A stretch of DNA of 64,000 nucleotides from CAZSDW01 sp964605705 (GTDB taxonomy: Bacteria > Fidelibacterota > UBA2242), in the NCBI GenBank assembly GCA_964605705.1, contig CAZSDW010000009.1, positions 1-64,000 of the forward strand. Direction: 5' to 3'. The position numbers and the translations under genes are program-made. Shown here one piece after another: positions 17,394-25,526 of the stretch (positions are counted from its first letter, which is position 1; each line of letters opens with the position of its first letter). The notes beneath the pieces were generated by a model. That model was given only the letters and a program-made list of their open reading frames with translations. It made no database searches and had not been told where the DNA came from.

Positions 17394-17891
17394 TTAGGAT
17401 TTGCCCAGTGCCTTGATTTTATCATTCAGCAATGTAATATGTTTCATTTCTTCCTTGATAATGGTACTGATAGTGTCTTTGCCAAACTCTTTGGGAACCA
17501 GTTCCTGAATGCCATAATAAAAAACAATAGAATCCTTTTCCAGACCAATTGCGAAGCTCAGGATTTCTTCAAGGCTTTTATTTTTGGTGATATATTTTGA
17601 CGGGTCGGCGTGATAATCAAAGACAAGTCCATCGACAAAAGAATGCAGGTACTTTGCTGCGCTGGAATTGGGATCGAAAAATTCCCGGTCAGCCTGCCGA
17701 TCAACCAGTTTCTCTTTCAGGTATGCGAAAACTCGCTCATGTTTTTCTTCCATATCCACCAGATCCAGGAGCAGGAGTTTGTGATTCTGATCGTCCATGA
17801 TGCTGGCAGCTTTGGCATAAAACAGGGCGCCGTTCCGTTCAATCTGTTGGGCTATTTCAAATATCTCTTCAATATTGAATTGGATTGCCAT
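17394..17891 (-). CDS. Rubrerythrin-like ferritin-family protein lacking a rubredoxin domain
   Basis: A 165-residue four-helix diiron protein. The paired half-sites IERNGALFYAKAA...EEKHERVF and LEKDSIVFYYGIQ...EEMKHITLLND supply the Glu and His ligands expected for a rubrerythrin-type centre. The usual C-terminal rubredoxin domain is absent, so it would need an external electron donor. It is the last gene of a minus-strand operon after desulfoferrodoxin and ferritin. The likely role is peroxide reduction or iron handling. The exact substrate is not shown by sequence. Confidence 0.85.
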   Translation of the reverse strand: MAIQFNIEEIFEIAQQIERNGALFYAKAASIMDDQNHKLLLLDLVDMEEKHERVFAYLKEKLVDRQADREFFDPNSSAAKYLHSFVDGLVFDYHADPSKYITKNKSLEEILSFAIGLEKDSIVFYYGIQELVPKEFGKDTISTIIKEEMKHITLLNDKIKALGKS

Positions 17892-17896
17892 AGTGA

Positions 17897-18415
17897 TTAT
17901 TCTCCTTCTGCAGGAGGCGGTGTAAATACCCGCTGGCTCAGTTCCCGATCAAGCATAATCAGACCATGTCCGGAGTCACCGATCCGTTCCAGTGTTTGAA
18001 CGACTTTTCCAACACTGTCTTCTTCCTCAACCTGTTCAGCAACGAACCAGTCAAGCAGGACTTTTGCCGGGTAATCGTTGACTTCAATCGCGACTTTCAT
18101 CAGGTCATTGATTTTCGCAGTGATGAACTCTTCATGGGCAAGCGCATCCTGAAATGCTTCCAGCGGTGATTTCCATCTGGTCTTGGAAATAGCAAGCGGC
18201 TGGAGTTCGACTTGATTGCCCCGTTCGCCAATAAAATTAAAAAATTTACTGGCGTGCAGGAGTTCTTCCTGAGCCTGGGCGGTCATCCATTGTGCCATTC
18301 CATCCAATCCTTCCGCGGCAAAATAGGAAACCATCGAATAATAGATATAGGCGGATTCGAGTTCGTGTTTGACCTGATCGTTAATCAGGGTATATAATTT
18401 TTGAATTAACTTCAT
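17897..18415 (-). CDS. ftnA: Bacterial non-haem ferritin
   Basis: A 172-residue ferritin that stores iron as a ferric core. The ferroxidase ligands are seen in HELESAYIYYSM, EELLHASKFFNFI and the later VAEQVEEEDSV. I start at the ATG whose first base is 18415 (MKLIQKLYTL) because AAAGGA lies just upstream; five extra codons upstream would overlap dfx. It begins two bases after the dfx stop, so the pair is co-transcribed. Storing ferrous iron next to a superoxide reductase limits Fenton chemistry. Confidence 0.92.
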   Translation of the reverse strand: MKLIQKLYTLINDQVKHELESAYIYYSMVSYFAAEGLDGMAQWMTAQAQEELLHASKFFNFIGERGNQVELQPLAISKTRWKSPLEAFQDALAHEEFITAKINDLMKVAIEVNDYPAKVLLDWFVAEQVEEEDSVGKVVQTLERIGDSGHGLIMLDRELSQRVFTPPPAEGE

Positions 18416-18417
18416 AA

Positions 18418-18792
18418 TTATCCTTTCCATAATCCGTGAACATTACAGTATTCACGGGCTTTGACGTTGGTTGCTGCAACCATGAATATTGCTTCCGGGG
18501 CGTCGCCGGCTTTCAGAAACTGCCGATAGGATTTTCCGTCAGCTATCAATTCAATCCATTCAATATAATGATTTTCGACCATGGGATGTAAAGTGCTACC
18601 CACAGTAACTTTGAAACCCCCGTCGATTTTCTTAATTACCGGGACATGTTTTTCAGTGGCTGAATCGGCGGTTGCTTCCTTTAATAATGTCATGGGCTGA
18701 CCACAACATACCAGGGTGCCACCACCAACATGCAGAACCTCAACGATATTACCACAAATTTCGCATTTGTAAATTTGTTTTTGTTCGATCAT
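18418..18792 (-). CDS. dfx: Desulfoferrodoxin (superoxide reductase)
   Basis: This enzyme reduces superoxide to peroxide without making oxygen and is typical of anaerobes and microaerophiles. The 124-residue protein has the N-terminal Fe(Cys)4 desulforedoxin domain (YKCEICGN and LVCCGQPM). The catalytic neelaredoxin domain has Lys-His in TEKHVPVI, two His in LHPMVENHYIEW and Cys-His in CNVHGLW. It is the first gene of the dfx-ftn-rubrerythrin operon, with AGAAGGAGAA before the ATG. The 295-base divergent region to 19087 presumably holds its promoter, but no clear consensus or PerR-like box was recognised. Confidence 0.94.
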   Translation of the reverse strand: MIEQKQIYKCEICGNIVEVLHVGGGTLVCCGQPMTLLKEATADSATEKHVPVIKKIDGGFKVTVGSTLHPMVENHYIEWIELIADGKSYRQFLKAGDAPEAIFMVAATNVKAREYCNVHGLWKG

Positions 18793-19087
18793 TTCATTCT
18801 CCTTCTCTTATTAAAATTTTAGAGTTTTGGATTTCATTTGGGTTACAAGAATAATGATAAGTAGTTGACCTGTACAGCGGATTATTTTTTGTCTCATTTT
18901 CATATGATCCATAAATAATTTACGCAATCCTGCAATCAAAGTCTAAAGTCTTTAGTGTGTATTTTTTTCATGATTTTATCCTGAGTCTGACCCCCTGAAT
19001 TATATCTAAGAAAATACCGATATATTTTATATATTTGTCCGTTTAGGTGACGTGGATTATTACCATTGATAATTTTAGGACGTTTTT

Positions 19088-20656
19088 ATGGCTGAAAAAC
19101 AAGCGCGAATTACCGAGAGCTGGAATCCGGCAACCGGTGAAAAGCTTGGTGAGACAAAACTGCACTGCGAAGCTGATTTGATTGCCTTTATCAAAAACGC
19201 CCGGCAAGCCCAACCCGCTTGGGCGGCAATTCCGGTTCGGGAGCGGATTAAGAGAATTTTAAAAATCCGTGACTTTCTGGTCGATCACAGCGATCGTATT
19301 GCCGAAACGATCAGTAATGATAACGGAAAAGTACGCATAGATGCTATCGCTACTGAGGTTCTGCCCGCCGCACTGGCGATGTCCTATTATTGTAAAATGG
19401 CAAACCGGTTTTTAAAACCCGAAAGACTCCGCACAGGGTCAATTTTGACCTTTAATAAACGCAGCAAATTGTACCGGATTCCGTACGGTGTGGTCGGAAT
19501 TATTGCGCCGTGGAACTATCCGTTCGGGATTCCATTCTCGGAAGTCATCATGGCACTTCTGGCAGGTAATGCGGTAATTTTAAAGACTGCCAGCCAGGCG
19601 CAAATGGTCGGAAAAATCCTGGATGAGTGTATTCAGGCAGCCGATTTACCAGCGGGGATTTTTCAGCATATTAATCTTCCCGGTCAGCTCGCCGGCGATG
19701 CTTTTCTTGACAATGGAATTGATAAACTGCTTTTCACCGGTTCGGTACCGGTCGGCAAGTACCTGATGAAAAAAGCATCCGAGACGTTGACGCCAATCGT
19801 ACTCGAATTAGGCGGGAATGATCCGATGATCGTCTGCGAGGATGCCGATTTGGATCGGGCGGTTGCCGGAGCGATCTGGGGCGGTTTTTCAAGCGCCGGG
19901 CAATCCTGCGGCGGTGTTGAAAGATTGTATATTCATGAGAATATCTACGACGCTTTTTTAGAAAAACTGAAAATAGGCGTCGAATCGATGACTGTTGATA
20001 GCGACAATATTTTCGACAATGAACTCGGCTGTATGACCACGGAAAAGCAGCTGAAATTTGTTCAGAACCATGTCAATGATGCAGTCCGGAAGGGAGCCCG
20101 GATTCTGGTACAATCCCGGATTCCCGATGGACGGTATCAGTACTATCCAGCAACGGTTTTAACCGACGTCAACCATGATATGGCAATCATGCAGGAAGAG
20201 ACATTTGGTACGGTTATTGGTATAATGAAATTCAAGACTATCGATGAAGTGATTCGCTTAGCGAATGATTCTAATCTGGGACTGACCGGATCGGTCTGGT
20301 CGAAAAATCGCAGCAAGGCAATCCGAATCGGTCGCCAGATTCAGGCGGGTGCTATTACAATTAATGATCATCTGATGAGTCACGGATTAGCGGAAACTCC
20401 CTGGGGTGGATTTAAAGAGAGTGGAATCGGGCGGACCCATGGACGCCCGGGATTTGATGAAATGACCCAAATTCAGGTTGTTGTGGATGACTGGTTGGTT
20501 TTTTCAAAAAAGAACCTCTGGTGGCAACCCTATAGCGAGAAACTCTATGAAGGTCTGCGTGGCGCAATCTCTTTTCTGTACGGCAGAAACATCAGGATAA
20601 AATGGAATGGTTTCCGGAAATTTTGCAAAATTCTGGGGCACATGTTCCGGAAATAG
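19088..20656 (+). CDS. NAD(P)-dependent aldehyde dehydrogenase with a basic C-terminal extension
   Basis: A 522-residue aldehyde dehydrogenase-superfamily enzyme that oxidises an aldehyde to an acid in the cytoplasm. Visible motifs are the cofactor-site IIAPWNYPFGIP, the glycine-rich FTGSVPVGK, the general-base Glu in LELGGNDPM, the catalytic Cys in SSAGQSCGGVE and the late EETFGTVIG. About 45 residues follow the usual end of the fold; this tail is rich in Arg, Lys and aromatic residues and could be an amphipathic membrane-contact helix. The substrate cannot be assigned. It reads as a single transcription unit. Confidence 0.88.
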   Translation: MAEKQARITESWNPATGEKLGETKLHCEADLIAFIKNARQAQPAWAAIPVRERIKRILKIRDFLVDHSDRIAETISNDNGKVRIDAIATEVLPAALAMSYYCKMANRFLKPERLRTGSILTFNKRSKLYRIPYGVVGIIAPWNYPFGIPFSEVIMALLAGNAVILKTASQAQMVGKILDECIQAADLPAGIFQHINLPGQLAGDAFLDNGIDKLLFTGSVPVGKYLMKKASETLTPIVLELGGNDPMIVCEDADLDRAVAGAIWGGFSSAGQSCGGVERLYIHENIYDAFLEKLKIGVESMTVDSDNIFDNELGCMTTEKQLKFVQNHVNDAVRKGARILVQSRIPDGRYQYYPATVLTDVNHDMAIMQEETFGTVIGIMKFKTIDEVIRLANDSNLGLTGSVWSKNRSKAIRIGRQIQAGAITINDHLMSHGLAETPWGGFKESGIGRTHGRPGFDEMTQIQVVVDDWLVFSKKNLWWQPYSEKLYEGLRGAISFLYGRNIRIKWNGFRKFCKILGHMFRK

Positions 20657-20844
20657 TCAGATTTGTGATTGCTTATCCGGCGGTTCACATAAGAGATGTT
20701 TATATTGCCATTGACAGTAATGATAATAACTTAAACAATGAAAAAATATTCAATGACAGAATGAGAAAATTTTTGTATTTTTCGAACTTTCATAGAAATA
20801 GATTGTTTAAATTGACATTATTATATCCGATAAGGAGAAATTGA

Positions 20845-22659
20845 ATGTGTGGAATATTCGCCTATTCAGGTGAAGAAAAATGCCTCGGGATTATCATAAC
20901 GGGTTTGAAATCTCTTGAATACCGGGGCTACGATTCCTGGGGAATTGCGTTAAAAACAAATAAAGGTATTACTCTCAAGAAGAAAGTCGGGAAAGTATCA
21001 GAAATTGTTGATATCAGAGAGGTTCAGGCGCGAACCGGTATTGGACATACCCGCTGGGCGACTCATGGCAAAGTATCCGTCGTCAATTCCCATCCTCATA
21101 CTGACTCTGCTAAGAAGATTTATGTCGTGCACAACGGGATTATTGAGAATGCTGAAGAGCTGAAGGATCTGGTGCAGGGCGATGTGTTTTATTCCAAAAC
21201 TGATACGGAAATTATCCCGAAACTGATTGCCCATTTTCAGAAAACTGACACCTTTCCCGAAGCGGTAAAAAAAGTCGTCGGTTTGCTGAAAGGAAATTTC
21301 GCATTTGTTGCAATTGATCGAGATGATGATCAGCTAATTGCCGCTCGCAATGGCAGTCCGATTGTCGCGACTCAAAGCGGGAATAATTTCTATATTTCAT
21401 CGGATTTACAATCCCTGATTCAATATTCGGATAGAGCCTATTTTATTAATGACGGTGAAATGCTTGTTTATAATCCTGTGACAAAATCGGTGGAATTCTA
21501 TGATTTTATTAAAAAGGTCTCGATCAAGAAAAAGACACAGCCATATGATATTAACTACGGCAACAGTGACCAGGGCAGTTATAAACATTATATGCTGAAA
21601 GAAATCTTCGAACAACCTGAAAAATTGTCCACGACTTATAATGTCAATGTCAACGACTTCGACATTCAGTTCAATTATGACCTCGAACCTTCGCTTTTTA
21701 AAAATATTGATCGGGTGGTGATTATTGCCTGTGGAACCTCATGGCATGCGGGACTGGTGGCAGAATACTGGCTGGAATCTTTGGCAAAAATTCCGGTCGA
21801 GGTTGAGTATGCCTCGGAATTTCGCTACCGGAATCCGGTATTGTCGGAGAAGACATTGATCATTGCTATCAGTCAGAGCGGTGAGACGGCGGATACCATC
21901 GCCGGAATCAAAGAAGCCCAGAAGAACGGTGCTCAGGTATTGTCTATCTGTAATGTTCCCGGCAGTACGATTTCAAGAGTCAGCAATGCCACGGTTTTTA
22001 CTCAAGCCGGTCCGGAGATTGGTGTGGCTTCGACAAAAGCGTTTACGACCCAGCTGGAAGTGCTGTTTTTAATTACCTTGTACTTTGCAAAAATCAGAGA
22101 GTTATTAAGTGATAAGGATATTACCAATTATCTGAAAAATCTGGCAGAAATTCCTGATAAGATGGAAAAGGTAATATCCCAGGCTGCCCAGATTATTCCC
22201 ATTATGGAATCCCATTATACCACGACAAACGCCCTGTTTCTGGGACGAGGAGTCAACTATCCGATTGCTCTTGAGGGGGCGCTTAAATTAAAAGAAATCA
22301 GTTATATTCATGCGGAAGGCTATCCGGCAGCCGAAATGAAGCACGGTCCGATTGCCCTGATTGACCGAAATATGCCCACTGTCTTTATATGTATAAAAGA
22401 CCAGTCCTATGAAAAAGTTTTGTCAAATATCCAGGAGGTCAAAGCCCGTGACGGGATTGTCATAGCCGTTGCCAATGTCAATGACAAACGTATCAGCAAA
22501 CTGGCAGATTATGTAATATATATACCGATTACCATCGAAGAGCTCAGTCCTTTTTTAACCGTCGTTCCCTTGCAGCTCTTGGCTTATTATATTGCTGATA
22601 GACGGGGTTGTGACATTGATAAGCCCCGCAATCTGGCAAAATCAGTGACGGTGGAATAA
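20845..22659 (+). CDS. glmS: Glucosamine-6-phosphate synthase (glutamine-hydrolysing)
   Basis: GlmS makes glucosamine 6-phosphate from fructose 6-phosphate and glutamine, the first step to UDP-GlcNAc for peptidoglycan and lipid A. The 604-residue protein begins MCGIFAYSG, with the nucleophile Cys2 of the Ntn glutaminase domain (about 1-215; GHTRWATHG, HNGIIEN). Two SIS sugar-isomerase domains follow (about 280-590; CGTSWHAGL, SQSGETADT, EGALKLKEISYIHAEGY). The C-terminus has the conserved PRNLAKSVTVE. AAGGAG precedes the ATG at good spacing. No glmS ribozyme is evident upstream. Confidence 0.97.
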   Translation: MCGIFAYSGEEKCLGIIITGLKSLEYRGYDSWGIALKTNKGITLKKKVGKVSEIVDIREVQARTGIGHTRWATHGKVSVVNSHPHTDSAKKIYVVHNGIIENAEELKDLVQGDVFYSKTDTEIIPKLIAHFQKTDTFPEAVKKVVGLLKGNFAFVAIDRDDDQLIAARNGSPIVATQSGNNFYISSDLQSLIQYSDRAYFINDGEMLVYNPVTKSVEFYDFIKKVSIKKKTQPYDINYGNSDQGSYKHYMLKEIFEQPEKLSTTYNVNVNDFDIQFNYDLEPSLFKNIDRVVIIACGTSWHAGLVAEYWLESLAKIPVEVEYASEFRYRNPVLSEKTLIIAISQSGETADTIAGIKEAQKNGAQVLSICNVPGSTISRVSNATVFTQAGPEIGVASTKAFTTQLEVLFLITLYFAKIRELLSDKDITNYLKNLAEIPDKMEKVISQAAQIIPIMESHYTTTNALFLGRGVNYPIALEGALKLKEISYIHAEGYPAAEMKHGPIALIDRNMPTVFICIKDQSYEKVLSNIQEVKARDGIVIAVANVNDKRISKLADYVIYIPITIEELSPFLTVVPLQLLAYYIADRRGCDIDKPRNLAKSVTVE

Positions 22660-22706
22660 GTTTAAAATTACCGATCATTTGATCCACGTGAAGTCTGTAA
22701 TATTCC

Positions 22707-22736
22707 TTGCATTTTACCGTCTAAAATAGATAAACT
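22707..22736 (+). promoter_or_regulatory. Probable sigma-70 promoter of tRNA-Arg
   Basis: A -35-like TTGCAT (22707-22712) and a -10-like TAAACT (22731-22736) are separated by 18 bases. Transcription would start about seven bases before the tRNA 5' end. Confidence 0.45.
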
Positions 22737-22750
22737 TAACCGCTTTTTAA

Positions 22751-22823
22751 GCCCTCGTAGTTCAAGGGGATAGAACGAAGGATTCCTAATCCTTTAATCT
22801 GGGTTCGAGTCCCGGCGAGGGTA
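22751..22823 (+). tRNA. tRNA-Arg (anticodon CCT)
   Basis: A full cloverleaf can be drawn. The acceptor stem is GCCCTCG/CGAGGGT (G1-U72 wobble) and the D-stem is GTTC/GAAC. The anticodon stem AAGGA/TCCTT holds the loop TTCCTAA, anticodon CCT, reading AGG. The T-arm is CTGGG TTCGAGT CCCGG and the discriminator is A. The 3' CCA is not encoded. Confidence 0.95.
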
Positions 22824-22852
22824 CGAGAAGATATGAAATAGGAGAATAATAG

Positions 22853-23536
22853 ATGTTAAAACCCAAAAAGAAGATCCTGAAAAAAGAGATTAAAAAAGAT
22901 CCGGTTCTGGAAAAAATATCCCAGGCAGAGCATTTCATTCGCGAAAAAGGCAAAGTACTTACTTATGTGTTAATTGCAGCCCTTGTGCTGGTGGTGCTGA
23001 GTGTTGCCATGATTCAGTCAAAAAGACGGGCAAACAGGGTTGCTGCAGGAGAGCTGGGAATGGCTGAAGTGGCGCTTGCCAGCGGTGATATTGACAATGC
23101 GATCGTCCAGTTCGAAGCCTTGATCGATAAAAATCCGGGGACAAAAAGTGCGGGAATGGCGACAGTGCTCTTAGCCCAGACTTATATTAACAAAGACGAT
23201 TATGACAGCGCTGAAGAAAATTTCCGACGCTATATCGATGATTATACTCATGAAGATATGCTTACGGCGGCTGCTTATAACGGTTTAGGTGTTTGCTCCG
23301 AACGCAAAGGTAATCGGGATGAAGCGGCAAAATATTTTGTGAATGGAGCCAAAGTTGCTCCCTATGAGTTTCTGAAATATGATTGTTATTTGAATGCAAT
23401 CCGAAATTATATTGAGCTCAAGAATCTAGATAAAGCTGAGCAGCTGATCGGACAAATTTCGACCGATGATTTAAATGCCAAGACCAAAGCCGAATTGGAT
23501 CTGCTCAATGCTAAAATCGAGGTATTGAAGAGCTGA
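22853..23536 (+). CDS. Membrane-anchored tetratricopeptide protein (YfgM/BamD-like repeats)
   Basis: A 227-residue protein with a basic cytoplasmic N-terminus (about 1-36), one membrane segment (about 37-56, VLTYVLIAALVLVVLSVAMI) and a periplasmic stretch of TPR-like helical repeats (about 65-225; AEVALASGDIDNAIVQFEAL, SAEENFRRYIDDY, GVCSERKGNRDEAAKYF). The single-span plus TPR layout resembles YfgM, a helper of the Sec translocon and envelope folding, but that assignment is only by architecture. It is separated from rimP by a terminator-like hairpin. Confidence 0.78.
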   Translation: MLKPKKKILKKEIKKDPVLEKISQAEHFIREKGKVLTYVLIAALVLVVLSVAMIQSKRRANRVAAGELGMAEVALASGDIDNAIVQFEALIDKNPGTKSAGMATVLLAQTYINKDDYDSAEENFRRYIDDYTHEDMLTAAAYNGLGVCSERKGNRDEAAKYFVNGAKVAPYEFLKYDCYLNAIRNYIELKNLDKAEQLIGQISTDDLNAKTKAELDLLNAKIEVLKS

Positions 23537-23548
23537 CCGGGAATTGAG

Positions 23549-23577
23549 TTGCATTATTGATTTTATTCCTGTATATT
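23549..23577 (+). promoter_or_regulatory. Probable sigma-70 promoter of the rimP-nusA-infB operon
   Basis: TTGCAT (23549-23554) and TATATT (23572-23577) are 17 bases apart. The predicted transcript would begin only a few bases before the hairpin at 23589. Confidence 0.5.
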
Positions 23578-23588
23578 TCATCCGTTAA

Positions 23589-23614
23589 AAGTGGGTTGAC
23601 AAACCCACTTTTTT
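23589..23614 (+). terminator. Rho-independent terminator, or leader attenuator of rimP
   Basis: AAGTGGGTT and AACCCACTT form a 9-bp stem with a 4-base loop, followed by TTTT. It can end transcription of the TPR gene. If the promoter at 23549 is used, it is instead the first structure in the rimP mRNA. Confidence 0.8.
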
Positions 23615-23639
23615 CGTATGGAAAATAAGGATGTTGTCC

Positions 23640-24083
23640 GTGAAAGTAGAAACCGAAAAGATCGTCAAAAAAATCATCGAGGACCACTGTGCCTACCTGA
23701 TTGATTTCAGCATTACCGACCGGGGCAGACAACGGTTCCTGAGAGCTGTGGTTCAATCACTCAAAGGGATCACTTTGGATGAGATTGCCGATATTACCCG
23801 GAGTATTAATAATGACGAGGCGCTGGACAGGCTTTTTCCGGAAGGGTATCAGCTGGAAGTCAGTTCTCCCGGGATTGATCAAAAATTGAAGGATTATCGT
23901 GATTTTCCGCGTAACCTTGGCAGGGCAATGAAGATCTACCATCATTCGACTGCAATGAAATCGCCGCTGACCGGAACTCTGGTCGAGATTTCCGAATCGC
24001 AGTTAGTGTTTGAAATTAATGGCGTTCAGAAACGATTCAGTTTCGATGAACTTGATTATGCCAAAGTATTAGTTAAATGGTAA
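23640..24083 (+). CDS. rimP: Ribosome maturation factor RimP
   Basis: RimP helps assemble the 30S subunit. The protein of about 147 residues has the N-terminal alpha/beta domain with the characteristic ALDRLFPEGYQLEVSSPGID segment and the C-terminal SH3-like barrel (GTLVEISESQLVFEING). I prefer the GTG at 23640 because AAGGA lies at normal distance, whereas for the in-frame ATG at 23631 the AAGG abuts the codon. It is first in the conserved rimP-nusA-infB order, 23 bases before nusA. Confidence 0.93.
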   Translation: MKVETEKIVKKIIEDHCAYLIDFSITDRGRQRFLRAVVQSLKGITLDEIADITRSINNDEALDRLFPEGYQLEVSSPGIDQKLKDYRDFPRNLGRAMKIYHHSTAMKSPLTGTLVEISESQLVFEINGVQKRFSFDELDYAKVLVKW

Positions 24084-24106
24084 GAAAAAGTTAGAGGAGT
24101 TACCCA

Positions 24107-25492
24107 TTGATAAACCGTGAAATTATTGAGGCATTTTCCCAAATCGCCCGTGAAAAGAATGTGGATCGGAGCGAGCTGGGGGAAATTATTGAAAAGGTTT
24201 TCCTGACACTCATTGAAAAAAAATATGAAAGTGTCGATAACTTTGATGTCATCGTAAATATGGATAAGGGTGAAATCGAAATCTATCACCAGAAGACCAT
24301 TGTTGATGTGGTGACTGATCCACTGAGTCAGATCAGCCTTGAAGATGCCCGGATACTGGAACCGGATCTGGAAGTTGGTGATCCCTATATTGAAATTATT
24401 GATCCGATCAGCTTCGGAAGAAGGCTGATTTCCCACGCTAAACAGATTCTGAATCAGCAGATTATGCGGGTGGAGAAAAACGCCATTTATGAGGAATATT
24501 CCAAAAAAGTCGGTCAGATTATTATCGGTGATGTGCACCAGATACGCAGGGATGCGATTTTTATTAATATTGGAAAAGCCGAGTTAAAGATGCCTCGTGA
24601 AGAGCAAATCCCGGGCGAACGCTACCGCCGGGGCGAGAGTCTGAAATCGATTCTGAAAGAAGCGGTTCTCGGAACGATGGGACCGGAAATTATTGTCTCA
24701 AGAGCAGATTCAAAATTCCTGATCAAGCTGTTTGAAAATGAAGTTCCCGAAATATATGACCGTACCATCGAAATTAAAAAAGTAGCCCGGCATCCCGGCG
24801 ACCGGAGTAAGGTCATCGTTGAATCGAATGACCGCCGGATCGATGCAGTTGGTGCCTGTGTGGGGATCAAGGGCAGTCGGATTCAGGCGATTGTCCGGGA
24901 ACTCAATAACGAAAAAATTGACATTATCAATAACAGCAGCGAACCGGAGATTTTAATTACCCGGGCGCTGTCACCGGCAAAACCTTATATGTTGGAAATT
25001 GATGAAGAGAAAAAGAAAGCTCTGGCGATTTTCGACGATGAGGAAATTTCAGTAGCGATTGGAAAAATGGGACAGAATATTCGACTTGCTTCAGAAGTCA
25101 CCGGTTATACAATTGACGCGATCAAGAAATCGGATTATGAACTTTCCGAATCCGAAACCATGTATCTGGAAGAGATCGAGGGGCTCACTGAACATAGCTG
25201 GAAATTGCTTTATTCGGTAGGGATTGAGACGGCTGAGGAGCTGCTGAATACGCCCCAGGAAGAGCTGGTTAGCATCAAGGGATTAGGTGAAAAAACGATT
25301 GAAAAAATTATCACAATCGTTGGTGATGCCATGGAAAAACGCAAAACCGAACTTGAAGCTGCCCGGGAAGCAGCGCAGGCTGAAGCCGCCAGTTCTGATG
25401 ATTTTGGCGAATCGGAAGAAATGAAGGACGATGAATCCGATAAGAATTTTGAATTTACTGATGCTGACGCTGATGATTTGGTACAGGAATAA
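24107..25492 (+). CDS. nusA: Transcription termination/antitermination factor NusA
   Basis: NusA binds RNA polymerase and nascent RNA and tunes pausing, termination and antitermination. The 461-residue protein has the N-terminal polymerase-binding domain (about 1-125), an S1 domain (about 130-200), KH1 and KH2 (about 205-345; CVGIKGSRIQAIVREL and AIGKMGQNIRLASEVTG), one helix-hairpin-helix repeat (EELVSIKGLGEKTIEKI) and a very acidic tail. It starts with TTG (MINREIIEAFSQIA) behind a strong GAGGAG. Confidence 0.96.
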   Translation: MINREIIEAFSQIAREKNVDRSELGEIIEKVFLTLIEKKYESVDNFDVIVNMDKGEIEIYHQKTIVDVVTDPLSQISLEDARILEPDLEVGDPYIEIIDPISFGRRLISHAKQILNQQIMRVEKNAIYEEYSKKVGQIIIGDVHQIRRDAIFINIGKAELKMPREEQIPGERYRRGESLKSILKEAVLGTMGPEIIVSRADSKFLIKLFENEVPEIYDRTIEIKKVARHPGDRSKVIVESNDRRIDAVGACVGIKGSRIQAIVRELNNEKIDIINNSSEPEILITRALSPAKPYMLEIDEEKKKALAIFDDEEISVAIGKMGQNIRLASEVTGYTIDAIKKSDYELSESETMYLEEIEGLTEHSWKLLYSVGIETAEELLNTPQEELVSIKGLGEKTIEKIITIVGDAMEKRKTELEAAREAAQAEAASSDDFGESEEMKDDESDKNFEFTDADADDLVQE

Positions 25493-25526
25493 TCGGGATA
25501 ATTGGCTGAGTAAAAGAAAGTAGTGT

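Noticed and set aside
20812..20817. TTGACA as the -35 box of glmS
   Set aside because: A -10 box at 16-18 bases would fall on the ribosome site and start codon, so it cannot serve glmS.
20602..20844. 80-codon frame overlapping the aldehyde dehydrogenase end
   Set aside because: It overlaps the ALDH tail in another frame, has no ribosome site and resembles AT-rich intergenic sequence toward its end.
20657..20844. glmS ribozyme or riboswitch upstream of glmS
   Set aside because: The 188-base AT-rich leader shows no glmS-ribozyme core pattern or other recognised riboswitch fold.
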